From: Strongylocentrotus purpuratus | Lineage: Eukaryota; Echinodermata; Echinoidea; Camarodonta; Strongylocentrotidae | Reading direction: 5' to 3' | Length of the DNA stretch: 64,000 bases | NCBI RefSeq assembly: GCF_000002235.5 | Contig: NW_022145599.1 | Span: 6,238,781-6,302,780 of the forward strand | Shown: piece after piece, positions 1 through 11,800 of the stretch | How positions within the stretch are numbered: the stretch's first letter is position 1 | How the letters are laid out: each line of letters begins with the position of its first letter | Notes under the pieces: model-generated | The model's database searches: none | Told to the model about the DNA's origin: nothing | The model's input: the letters and a program-made list of their open reading frames with translations, nothing else | Translations under genes and position numbers: made by a program

Positions 1-711
1 AAGCGTTTTATAAAAAATCGCGCACAACGCGCATGCGCGCGCGTTTTCGCGCGTAACACCATTACACAACGTAGAATCGCCATTTTTTTTTCTTTCTTGA
101 TAATTCCCTATTTTGTCAAACAATTTGATACTATGTTCATCTCTTTATGACCATTATTTTAAGATGAGCGTCCATTCAAGATAAATGTCAGTGCGCGCGA
201 GCTCTTATAATACATAGCATATATGGGCAAAAACATGCCTATACAAAATCCATTATAGCTCTTTGGAATGCACCGGGATCCTTAATTTTTTTCCTATTTA
301 GATAGAGTATGAGTCGGAGACATGATTTCATGTCTCATTTGGCCATTAAGTGTATCGTGACATCATCACAATGGCCTTGGAACTCAAAATACGATTTGCA
401 TATTATGACGTCAGCATATTTATGGAAAATTGATTGCATCTCTGTAAATATTGATCAATTTTCTCTTCAAATTTCGATATGTTGTAGCTAAGACAATTGT
501 CTACAAGCTTTAAAATAACCATTTTTCATTTTGATGACGTCATCATAGTGAAAATCTCGATTAAAGGCCTCATGTCAAAAGGCCTTCATAATTTGCCTGA
601 TCCCTGTAGAAGGTGAATTACGTTCACGTCATGAAACTACATGATATTGTTTTTTAAGAATTTTTAAGCAGTATCTCGCTTATTTTCGCTCTATTTTGTC
701 TCAAATTTAAG
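1..711. other. Gene-free AT-rich flank
   Basis: No gene is supported here. Positions 1-60 hold alternating GCGC words in an otherwise AT-rich stretch. Short dyads occur, for example around 320-336 (GACATGATTTCATGTC). The only open frame (309-491) is short, has no family match that I recognise and no splice context, so I do not call it. Confidence 0.6.
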
Positions 712-779
712 TTGACCAGCCCACCTATACTTGTTCCAAACAAGTATTATATGTCTAGTTATCTTTATTCATTATTATG

Positions 780-1690
780 CTATGAGTGTAATACTCTCTT
801 TCTTGCTTGCCGTCATCTCTATCTCATTATTATTATCATTTTCCTATCTATATGTACCCTATGTCTTGCCGTCATCTCTATATCTTTCTCTTATTATCTT
901 TATTCATTCTTATGCTATCAGTGTTTACTCTCTTTCTTTCCGTCATCTCTATCTTATTATTATTATCATTTTCCTATCTATAATTATGTACCCTATGTCT
1001 TGCCGTCATCTCTATATCTTTCTCTTATTATCTTTATTCATTCTTATGCTATCAGTGTTTACTCTCTTTCTTGCCGTCATCTCTATCTTATTATTATTAT
1101 CATTTTCCTATCTATATGTACCCTATGTCTTGCCGTCATCTGTATATCTTTCTCTTATTATCTTTATTCATTCTTATGCTATCAGTGTTTACTCTCTTTC
1201 TTGCCGTCATCTCTATCTTATTATTATTATTATTTTCCTATCAATATGTATCCTATGTCTTGCCGTCATCTCTATATATTTCTCTTATTATCTTTATTCA
1301 TTCTTGTGCTATCAGTGTTTACTCTCTTTCTTTCCGTCATCTCTATCTTTTTATTATTATCATTTTCCTATCTATATGTACCCTATGTCTTGCCGTCATC
1401 TCTATATCTTTCTCTTATTATCTTTATTCATTCTTATGCTATCAGTGTTTACTCTCTTTCTTTCCGTCATCTCTATCTTATTATTATTATCATTTTCCTA
1501 TCTATATGTACCCTATGTCTTGCCGTCATCTCTATATCTTTCTCTTATTATCTTTATTCATTCTTATGCTATCAGTGTTTACTCTCTTTCTTTCCGTCAT
1601 CTCTATCTCATTATTATTGTTATTTTCGTATCAATATGTATCCTGTCTTGCCGTCATCTTTATCTCTTTCTCTTATAATCTTTATTCACA
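780..1690. repeat. 130-bp minisatellite, about 7 units
   Basis: The word TTCCTATC recurs at 841, 971, 1105, 1235, 1365, 1495 and 1625 (last one TTCGTATC), so the period is 130 bp, with one unit 4 bp longer. The strand shown is almost pure T/C/A, with words such as CTTGCCGTCATCTCTAT. Because 130 is not a multiple of three, all three forward frames read through as long Ser/Tyr/Leu/Ile-rich open frames of 200-340 codons. These are artefacts of the repeat, not genes. Confidence 0.9.
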
Positions 1691-1731
1691 GTAAAGTCCT
1701 TTCATTTCATATCACTATTTCTCTCTCATAA

Positions 1732-2700
1732 TGTCTCTCACGTCCGTTCTCCATATTTTATTCATTGCATACTCCACTCGTCAATCATTTCTGATAATAA
1801 GCTCTCTCACAATAAAGTAAATGGAAAACAATGCAATATAGTTTATATTTTAAGATTGATTCATTCTTTCTTTGTATATCTATGGCTGTGATAAATGTAC
1901 TTGAAATCAATTTTATTGAGGGGTAAAGAAGGTGAGAGAACAGATGCGGTGAACATTCATAATGAGACATTTCAATAAGATGCTGATATGTCATGTATAT
2001 CACATATAATATATTATGCCTATACCATTTTTACATGCTCATACCAGTGGGCAAAATCAATAACATTCTCTTATTTCTTATTGACTTATCATGGCACAAC
2101 AAAGAAAAACATCCCCACGACGTCCCTTTTCATGCCCCGCTAAACCGGACATTGACAATAACCTGGGGTAATAGGGATTTCAATGGGCAGATTAGCCCAT
2201 TGTCAAGGGTGGCTGAGCGGGGTACTTTCAAGTCTCTCCCTATTGAACTTCTTTTCTTCAACAACCTAAATACTAACCTTCTGAATTGTTAGAATACTTG
2301 AGCAAGGTATGTAAAGAAAGGTAAGAAGTCCACCTTTCTAATAGATTCGATTTGAAGATGTCTTATCATTGCTAAATAAGAAATTCTAGAGGGATAAAAA
2401 ACTGCCGTAAATAAGAAAAATTAAACATTATATAATTATGATTATTATAAAAATGATAATTCAAAATATAACAAATGACGGTTCATCGAAAAGCACGTTT
2501 TTCCGGTCTACAACTTTGCTGCACAATATTTTTCATCATGATCATCCAGTGAAGAGTTATAGCCTCTTGATTCAGCAGAGTCAATAAAGATTCCCTCGAA
2601 ATGTGTGACCCTAAAAGAATGTGGCACAGGGGGTTTTTTTAAGTGGCGCATAAAGAGTTAAAAGAACCTATTGTAATTAATGTGGACCATTTATCAGGGG
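1732..2700. other. Gene-free stretch
   Basis: AT-rich, with no supported gene. A 22-base hairpin lies at about 2181-2202 (CAATGGGC ... GCCCATTG). The short open frame at 1993-2292 shows no recognisable domain. Confidence 0.5.
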
Positions 2701-4135
2701 AGGATTAACAGGATCCTGTTAATGAGGATTATAAAAAGCGCTTAAAATGCCTTGTTTTCAGGTAACTAGATCTATATGAAAAAATTTCCGCTCGCATTAT
2801 TTGTTTAAATGAAACCAAAACTAGAATTTCATCAATTATAATATATAATTTTTACCACAAGCTTTCCTTTGATACATAGATCACCAAAAAACGCCCACTG
2901 AGTACCCCACATCAAACTGGCAAATATTTTGAAAAATAGGCATTTGCGATGTCGTCTGCTATCAAGGGTGCTGGCATGTTTATGATCTGTAGTGAGACCC
3001 CCTACATGCAAGTCTGTGACGTATATTTGGACTTTGATAACATTCCATATTACCTTTAAAATTAATTAGATCTAGATACAATTTTGATATAAAATACGCT
3101 ATACAAATACATAAAAATAATATAATGATAGAAACATTATTTGTTTTACTCAAATTTTAGGTTTAAACATTGCGATAGAATAACAGTTATATTGTTAGGA
3201 AGCTTGTAACTCCCATTGTGTAAGATTGGCTGCATACCAGCATATGAATGACTAGACTTCTTTTTCATTCATTATGCAGATCGTACAGCTGATCTAACAC
3301 AACGGGAGTACTGTGAAAAAAAAGTTCTTCAACAATTACATGTATGTGGATAAATTAAGATCTACAAAGCTTGCTAACATCCTCGTTCTGATTAAACAGT
3401 TAATGTCATGATTTTCATGCAGTTTTCGGGATGAACCGTTGCTAGAATTTTATTTTGAAAGGGATTTTACATATTAAATATATAAATGCAATGCAAGAGG
3501 TTTCTAACACTGCACATTTCTTTTAATTTAATATACTACACAAACAGTTCGTTTATGATTGTGAAAGACCAGTAAGGGTTTGTCCATAAATACATGTACG
3601 TCAAAAATTGGGGGGAATGGAATCATCATGGTGCCGCCCAGGGCATACCAAAATGGCTTTGAATGCTAGCGTAATATTTGGTTTACACCTTTACATGTAT
3701 GGAAATATTTAAAGAGGTGATTCAGGGATCATATGAAATGTGAAAATGCTTCTTTTTGCACACAGTATGCCTTTGCGTTTTGGCTTTTGGCCCCCTTTTT
3801 ATAGGAAATACATATCCTGCTCATCAGGATTTAGAGGAGTGCATGAGCCTAAAATTCCCTGTGTTCAGGTTGCTTTAAATATAAAAAATGACCTCGTGTT
3901 TTGCGCTCGCATGATTGATTAAGAGAAGGGAGGGGTATTATACATGTATGTTCATGGAAAATTTAAACTCAAAAAGTGCAATGATTAGCCTACTTGACTT
4001 CAGGTCACTTTATGAAAATTTCCACTCACGATTTGCACTCGCATTATTTGTTTAAGGAGATACATTCCCTGTTCATGAGGATTAAAAGGAGGCACTTAAA
4101 ATGCCTTGCTTTCAGGTCACTCTGAAGAAAAAATG
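2700..4135. repeat. Three diverged copies of a dispersed repeat
   Basis: Related blocks lie near 2715-2810, 3818-3922 and 3990-4130. They share the words TCATGAGGATTA, CTTAAAATGCCTTG, TTTCAGGTCACT and CTCGCATTATTTGTTTAA in the same order and orientation. Spacing is irregular, so this is either an eroded tandem array or several insertions of one element. No coding potential is seen. The frame at 3740-3922 runs through one of the copies. Confidence 0.6.
3206..3311. mobile_element. Small foldback (MITE-like) element
   Basis: The left end GTAACTCCCATTGTGTAAGAT pairs with the right end, whose reverse complement reads GTACTCCCGTTGTGTTAGATC. The element is 106 bp, mostly stem. No target duplication could be fixed by eye. 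Confidence 0.55.
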
Positions 4136-4240
4136 GTTAATGTTGGATCTGCCTCTGCAAACAGTTATTTTGTATCAAAGGTCCGTTTTATCAACTTACG
4201 CACCCCCCCCCCCCCCCTGAAAAATCCCATTTACAGGCCT

Positions 4241-4482
4241 GCCTTACCATACCCATATTGGCAAAAGAGTACAAGGTTATAACTAGACCGAGGTATCTGT
4301 CTTCAGATACATGTCTAGGTTATAACCTCATATAGTGGATGAGTGGTTAGATCTATAACTTTACGCCTTACCATACCCATATTAGTAAAAGAGTACAAGG
4401 TTATAACTAGACGAAGTATCTTCAGATACATGTCTAGGTTATAACCTTATACAGTGGATGAGTGGAATAGATCTATAAATCT
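4241..4482. repeat. Two-copy tandem duplication, period 124 bp
   Basis: Two copies starting at 4241 and 4365 both begin GCCTTACCATACCCATATT. Each contains a small dyad (GGTTATAACTAGAC ... GTCTAGGTTATAACC). The second copy has a few small deletions. A poly-C run lies just upstream at 4203-4217. Confidence 0.8.
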
Positions 4483-5541
4483 TAAACTTTTAGTAGAAGA
4501 ATACTTCAGAGTAATAAGACTAAATTAGACATACATGTTGATCTAGTTATAATACTACATCAAGTAGGCTAGATGTATATAGATCTTGACCTATACACAT
4601 CATATGTATGTCCCCCCTTAATCTAAATGGCGTAACTTTTTATCAAAAGACACTGACACTTACCTCTTGTGTTTACAGAACAATTGATGATACATTTTGG
4701 TAACAAGATCTGATGTGAATTTTTTCAATAAACTGAAGGGATTTTGTAATTTTTTTCCAATTTAGGAGGCTTGAACATTGCAATTTGTCCCCTAAAATTA
4801 TGCTCACCAAACCGTGCAAAGACACAAAAAGTGTCAGGATAAGTCAGTTGCAAAGGGGTCTAACAATGGATGATAAACAACAACAGTACTTGAACTACTA
4901 CACCATATAAAAGGAAATTGCCAAAATGCACCGACCCCCCCACCCCCCACCAGATAACTCTTGTGACTTTAAAGAAAATCCAATCTCAGGGCATCCAATG
5001 CCAACATAAACACTGATATTTCGGTCTAGCCTAGACTAGTCTAGATCTATGCAGGTAGTGCCTTATATGTTTTTTATTAAAAATTGAGTTTTTAATTCAT
5101 GTTTAAATGTAAAACTTTGATTTATTCCCTCTGATCATACATTTAAAGATAAACTCCAGTACTGGTAAAAAAAAAAATTAATTCTCACAGAATCAAACGA
5201 AACTTACACTGAATGTTCAAGATTACAAATAAATGACATGTGCCAAACAATTTTGGAAGAAAATGTATACTGGCTGAGTAATGAGCATAGAAAGACAAGG
5301 AAACCAAGGTAGTACCATCCCCGACACCATGTGTGTTGTCCCATATATAGCTTTCTATGTGAGTGTTTGTTACTTTACCAAGACTCGGTCAAATTTATTA
5401 TGATTTTGATGACTCCAGAACCTTGCAGTGCACACCAATACTTACATGCTACATGATCAACTGTTTCTGATCCTTTCACACCTCTACTTTCACAATGCAA
5501 GCGCATTACCAGTACTAAAGTTTATCTTTAAGTTTAAGGAC
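4483..5541. other. Gene-free stretch upstream of the DUF7869 gene
   Basis: AT-rich, with short C runs at about 4935-4950 and no supported coding region. Distal control elements of the downstream gene could lie here, but nothing identifies them. Confidence 0.5.
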
Positions 5542-5798
5542 ACTCTATGGGTTACTTGTTAAAGAATTAGAAGAACTAAACAGTTTACATTTGCCCATAG
5601 ATATATACCAAACACCTGGGCCTGCGTCTACCACGTGCATGTGCATTGGGTTGCTAACATAGAGTTACATGTACATACGCAGGAACTGAGTGCGCGCACA
5701 TGAATAAACGCACTTAGCACCCAAGTCGAGTTGGGTGCCGCGCGTCGAGGGTAGACCCGTTAAGTTCTTCTAACTCCTTAACCAGTAACCCATAGAGT
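5542..5798. mobile_element. MITE-like element in the 5' flank of the DUF7869 gene
   Basis: The ends are inverted copies of about 36 bp: the left reads ACTCTATGGGTTACTTGTTA, and the reverse complement of the right reads ACTCTATGGGTTACTGGTTA, continuing with GTTAGAAGAACT-type sequence. The interior is GC-richer and has a second inner dyad (GTCTACC near 5616, GGTAGAC near 5749). It ends 74 bp before the start codon at 5873, so it probably overlaps promoter or 5' UTR sequence. Confidence 0.7.
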
Positions 5799-5872
5799 AT
5801 CGGATAAAGTTCTTTGGGGTTTATTTTATGTATTCTAGCTGTTCAAGATCTAGTGCTTCATGCTGAAGAAAC

Positions 5873-8800
5873 ATGGCTGTTTTGGATCCACTGACAGAGT
5901 TGGAGAGTGCAGCTGAGCCTGATGATGCTCTTCCAAACACACAGATGACAGGTAAGTAAATTATGGGAAAGAATTCTTAAATAATGTGCTGTAAGTGAAT
6001 GCAGAAACAAATGTAGCACAGCGAAAGTTTGCAAAATGGACATAGATGAGAACTAGTAGTAGTGGGTCTTTCCATAACCTGACACCCTAACCCTAAACCC
6101 TAGGGTTAGGATTAGGTTTAGGATTAGGGTGTCGGGTTATGGAAACACCCAGTAGTAGTAGGCCTACATGTACTGTGAATTTTCAAAGATCATTGTGATA
6201 ATTGTGTAAATATCTTCAGCTTTCATAGCTATTGTTCAGTGTATTTTAAATTCACAGCATATTGAATTGAATTGAATTTATAATATTAACAACAATACTA
6301 TTATTTATTATCATAGTGGTGTTACATAATACATGTATGCTGTAATGTTTTGGACGATTACAATTCCTAGTTTTTTCAGAGCTTGTTTTTTCCCAAAATT
6401 GTAAACAGATTTGTTTTGATGTTGTGCAACATGGACAGAAATTGAGCTTTTACACAGTCTGTCATGTTGTCTACATGTACAATGTATCCCTCATTTCTAG
6501 GAATAGCTAAATCCTTTCATTGACCTTTCCATATAAAATAAAAGAAGAGTGCCAAACAATGTAAACCATTTAAGCAATATCATATTTATGAATGTACTTA
6601 GGTCTCCAGACAGAGCTTGAGAGTGAAGCTGATGAGGATCTACATTGTGAGACAGGTATGTTCTGGGAAAATTCCATACAATGTTTTGGGGAAAAGCAGA
6701 ACAAACTTTAAAGAATGAAGAAAAACTCAAAAACTTAAACATGACTTAAAGTATCATTGAAGAGCAGAAGACTTTATTCCTGCGTTTATATTGAAGTAAA
6801 ACCCCAAATTTGAATAAAACAGTTCTATAGATTTGTCTTCATTTTGTAATTTGACAGAATTTGAGCTTTTGCTTTGCGTGTGCATGTTTATATTCTGCGT
6901 TCTGGTATTTAAGCTTCCTTTAAATGACTTTTCCGTAAACTAAAGAAGAGTGCCAAACAATGAAAACAAAAGCAATGTCCCCTATGATGAGTAGCTATTC
7001 AGCTCATACATGTAGTATACATAGTACAATAGACAAGATTAAGTGTGCTGGTCAATGCCTTAATTGGGTCATGAAAGTGAATACCATTTTCCTATTGCAT
7101 CTGATTGTACATATATATATATATATATCTGCCTTACTGTTGTCAGTGTAGAATAGGTGGCCCACTAATTTTTTACAGTTTACACTATGATTAAAATTTT
7201 GTACTTACAATTTTCACTAAAATTCTTATTTGCTACACAAAAAAGATAATTAAAAAAGTATTCAATTCTATCTAATTCAGGAATGTGTATGTTTTTACAA
7301 CACCAAGACAATTTGAACTACAAAAAAAAAGGTGAAATCTGACAAGATATCATACACGTACATGTATTTGCATGTCAATAATAAATATTGCAACTTTCCA
7401 TTCACATTAACATTAAAGTTTCCTGTGAGCATGTCACATAGCTTGCCTGGTCTATTCTTTTTTCCCCTTCATTTGCTATATATCCGTATTGGACAGCACA
7501 AGTACAGCTGACTGTCTGCTGTCTTTGAAAAAAATAACACCATGCATGGTTAGCAATTAGCATGGCAGGGCTTAATGTATCTGTAAAAGACAAGTATTAT
7601 GCCCTTACCTACATTGTATTATGTTAAGCGTATGTGGTATACATGTACATGTACATCTTTTCATTTGAATTCCTACAGGTCCCTGGACTCCTGGTATCTT
7701 TATCACTGAACTTGAGAGTGATGCAGATGAGGATGCTTGCCATATTCCAAGGAAAAGGGGTTAGTGTAACATCACTTATGAGTAATTGGTGTTCAATAAA
7801 GCTGTATGAAATTTTGGGTGAATTGACACTTGGTCTACTCTCACTTTGTCTAATGCCCGTTTGGTCTCATCCCACATTGTCTAATATCCCATTTTGTCTA
7901 TAACCAGTTGGTCTAATAACCATTTGGTCTAATTGCCACTTAATCCATTTCCTATTTCTTCTAATTCCCAGTTAGGCTATCCCATTTCGTCTAATACCCT
8001 CTTGGTCTAACACCACTTAGTCTATCTGATTAGATGAACTGGTAATAGACCAGATGATCTTTTGGCAAAATGGGGAAAAGTATTATAGACAAAATGGTAG
8101 TTAGACCATTTGATAATTAGACAAAATGACAATCAGCCTTAGTGGGAATTAGTCCAAGTGATGATTGGACCAAACGGCAATTAGACCAAAGTGATAGTAG
8201 ACCAAATGGGTTTAGCCATGTTAGTGTTAGATGATGTGGGAATTAGACCAACTGGTAGTAGACCAAGTGGATATGAACCAAATTTTGAACCATGAGCTTA
8301 TTTCAAGTCAATTGTTATCCATATTGTGACTGGGCCTTTTATTTTATTTGAGGGCAGGAAATGACCTGGGATGGGTGTCAATACCATACATGTATGTGCT
8401 AGACATTGAACAATTTAAATGATTCTGTTAGAAAAAGAGTATTTGTTGAGTAATCAGCATAATAACCAAGGCATGATGTAGAAAGACTGTAATTTGATCA
8501 GTATTGACCAGTTGTTTTTTAGCTAGTAGTCAATATTTGATGATATTTTTGCTAGCCTAAAAAAAGCTAGTACACACATCTCAAAGCAGTCAATATATCT
8601 ATATTATATCTTCAAAAATATTTGTGTTACCAATCTGGTATTAAAAAAATGAGCTTACCCTGTTCTTTCATCCAACTGGCATGTCATTAGGGCTAAATTA
8701 GGCTAAATTTCTTTGAAAAAACTTCACATTTTAGCAAAAATTGATGTTAATCTTGGCCAAAACGGTTCATATTTTTGGCTCACTTTTTCTCACCACAAAC

Positions 8801-11800
8801 ATTTTAGATAAGACTTGTTATGCCTCCACCTCTGCCTCATGTTTTCGGGTTGTCCGTCCGTACCCCCCTACCCCCCCCCCCCTACCCCCCATTGGACAAA
8901 GCATGTTTTTATGTGTGTTGGTTTGAATTTTTTTTGTTAATCGGGGTCTACCAAAATCCTGCGCCTGCAACCCCCCCCCCCCCCCTTAGCAAAAAGCTAA
9001 GTTGAGTCAATTAAGATTTTTGTATCCATTTATACTGCAACATAATGATAATGATTATACAAGATATAGTTAAGTCATTCTTCATTTTTTATATCATTGC
9101 ACAGGAAAAAAGAGAAGACATGTGACATTTCAACTGGAATCATCATGCAGTGATCAAGAGCAGAAAAAAAGAGGTACTTACTCAAACAATCTGATATAAC
9201 AAAGTAATTCTTAAGGGTCTTTCCAACATTTGCCCCTGCGGTAAATAAGTTTGCACATTGACCCCCCCAAAATGGCGTGTAAACCGGGCAATCAAGATGA
9301 GCAATACGCATCGCAACAATGCAACATCCCATTTTCCTGGCATGTGATTGGTCAAATATTTTTGCCTCCAGGAACCAAAATAAAAATTGCTTAGGTTTTG
9401 ATTGGAGGAGATGCTTCTTCGTATGTGAACAGTCTGATAGGTTTATTACTGCATCGTTTTCTCATTTACCGCGGGGGCAAATGTTGAGGAGGTTTACCTG
9501 CTCTTATGAGAACGGCCCTTTATTATAGTAGACGGCAGTTTTTTAATGAACCATGTAAGTACATGTATGATATTATTTAGAAAATGTTACCATGGCAATC
9601 GCCAAAGACTTCTGTAGGTAAATGGTAACAAGTGGATTTGACAACGGGATATTTCAATTTTGCATGGCGATCCAAATTATATTGTACTTCAAAGCAAGTA
9701 AAGTCCTTCAGAAGTTGCAACTTGAATAAATTTTGAGAATTTTACTTCATTCCATTCATACATGTACATAAGCTGGCTATGCCGCACAAAGATTTGGTTA
9801 TTCTTGTAGGCTTTCATGCCTGTTTACAACAATGGAGACGTAACTGCTTTGTTTTTTACTTCCCCTTTTGCAGTTAGAACTGGTCATCAGACATTTATAA
9901 CTGTCCTTGCAGGAAGATGTTGTTCAACAGATTGTCTGGCAAGAGTCACACGAGCAGATGCAGCTGCAGCTCGGATCGCTTTTAAGGAAAAGTCGCTGGG
10001 TGATCAGAGGACATGGCTGATGGAGTACTTCAGAACCCACTCTTCTCGGTCTGAAAATGAAAGTCTCCAATTCTCCTACAACATCGGTTTGGAGCAGGTG
10101 TGTGCCACAGCCTGGCATCAAGTCGTTGGAATTGTGAGGTCAAGATTCTACTACTGGCAGAAGCAGTTCAGAGGTGAGGTTCATATTTCAAAACAGTTTC
10201 TTTGAAAATTCATGGCCTTTGTACATAATGTACTGGGCAAAAAATGTACATAAACCCTAAAAGAATCTCCCATATTCATCCAACGTATTATTGTCCTTTT
10301 TTGTTTATAGAAAGCTTGCAGGTAGTTAAACTTGAAATACAGAGTGACTGTTGGTCATTCTTATTGGTTTGGCTAAAACTCTTTTTTCCTGGCTCATTTG
10401 TATGATATAAACCTCTCACAAAATTATAGGTAAAATTTCTTGTTTTGATATCTCAAAATCATTTGAAATAAGTTCATCTTCAGAAGAATATGAGAATACT
10501 GCATTGGCATTCAATCAGAATTGATATCAATTAAACACAATCTTATCTCTAAACAAATGAAGAATTCACTGTTGACAAAAATGCATTTTGCAAGATTTGA
10601 CTTTCTACTTGGTCAGATATTCAGGTGTCCTGCATATTCCATGATTACATTATAAAAATTGGGCATCATTGTCTAGGGGAATGAACAGGCTTTCCAATGG
10701 TGCCAAACTGAAGTATCATTTAATCATTTAATACAACGAGAGATACCCTTTCTCAAACTTGAATTGCAGAACTTTTTGTGAGGGGTTTTCGTGTACGACA
10801 GCTGCATTATCTTTCATTACTCTTATGTAGCTTTAACACTTACTGTACTGGGGGGTGGGGGGCATCAGCCCACCCCTGCATTTTCGGGGATTGTGCTGTA
10901 ACCGCTATTTGCTGTTTTTGGAAATCAGTAGGATGCGAATGCTAGAGAGTTACCTGACCTTTTGTGACCAAAGGTCAAGCCGAAAATTGAAATTTTTGTC
11001 ATCTTGTCTACCAAACAAATGGCAAAGTGAAGTTTCTTGTTTGGGTCTATGAATCAGTAATGTTTCATTCTTTAGACTAGATTTATCATTTACTCAAACT
11101 GTAAATTGATCCAGATAATGATCTTAAGTATAAGAAGTCCTAAAACAATAAAATACATAAGAATTGAAAAACAGTAAAATACATTAGAAATTCATAATGG
11201 GGCGCCCAGTGTCAAATCTGACAGACATGGCGCAGTACAAATGGCCGTTATTATATTATTATTATTATAAAACAAGTATATGGACAATTCAATTATATGA
11301 TAATGTCAAATAGGCTTTTAAGAAACTTTTTGCCAAAAAATAAACTCTGTAAAAGCAGCACAGCATTTATGTTCCTTGAGCAAGGCACTTTGTCTACATT
11401 GCTTCACCTTACCCAGGTGTTAAAATGGGTACCCTGTAGGATGCGAACGCAATGCAGTTGAATTGGCATTGTGTGCGCCTAATAGGTGACCAGCTGGAAT
11501 GCTCCCCAGGGAGAGGAGATTGTGCACTGTAAATGCTGTTTTTTTTTTGTAATTGAATCCAATGACTGGGGCAATAATATGCTGTGAGCGCTTTGGTCTT
11601 AACTCGTAAAGCGCTTTATAAGAGACTGGTATTATTATTATTTATTTATGTAATTCATAATAAAAAACATATTCATGAATAGAATTTGCATAAATGACAA
11701 AGTAAGCAATTTTCAGCCAAAAATATAGGTAAGGTCTCTTCCTTTGCGCAATATCTGAGGCGCATGCCGAGTTTTGTGGTGATCAGCCATTTTCGATATT

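Noticed and set aside
712-1731. Three long overlapping forward open frames (207-339 codons)
   Set aside because: They are the same 130-bp repeat read in three frames. The period is not a multiple of three and the peptides are near-identical between frames.
6064-6150. Interstitial telomere array
   Set aside because: CCCTAA-like words are few and arranged as a palindrome with shared outer arms, so a foldback element explains them better.
8741-9005. Pro-rich small proteins
   Set aside because: Translations of poly-C runs inside intron 3.
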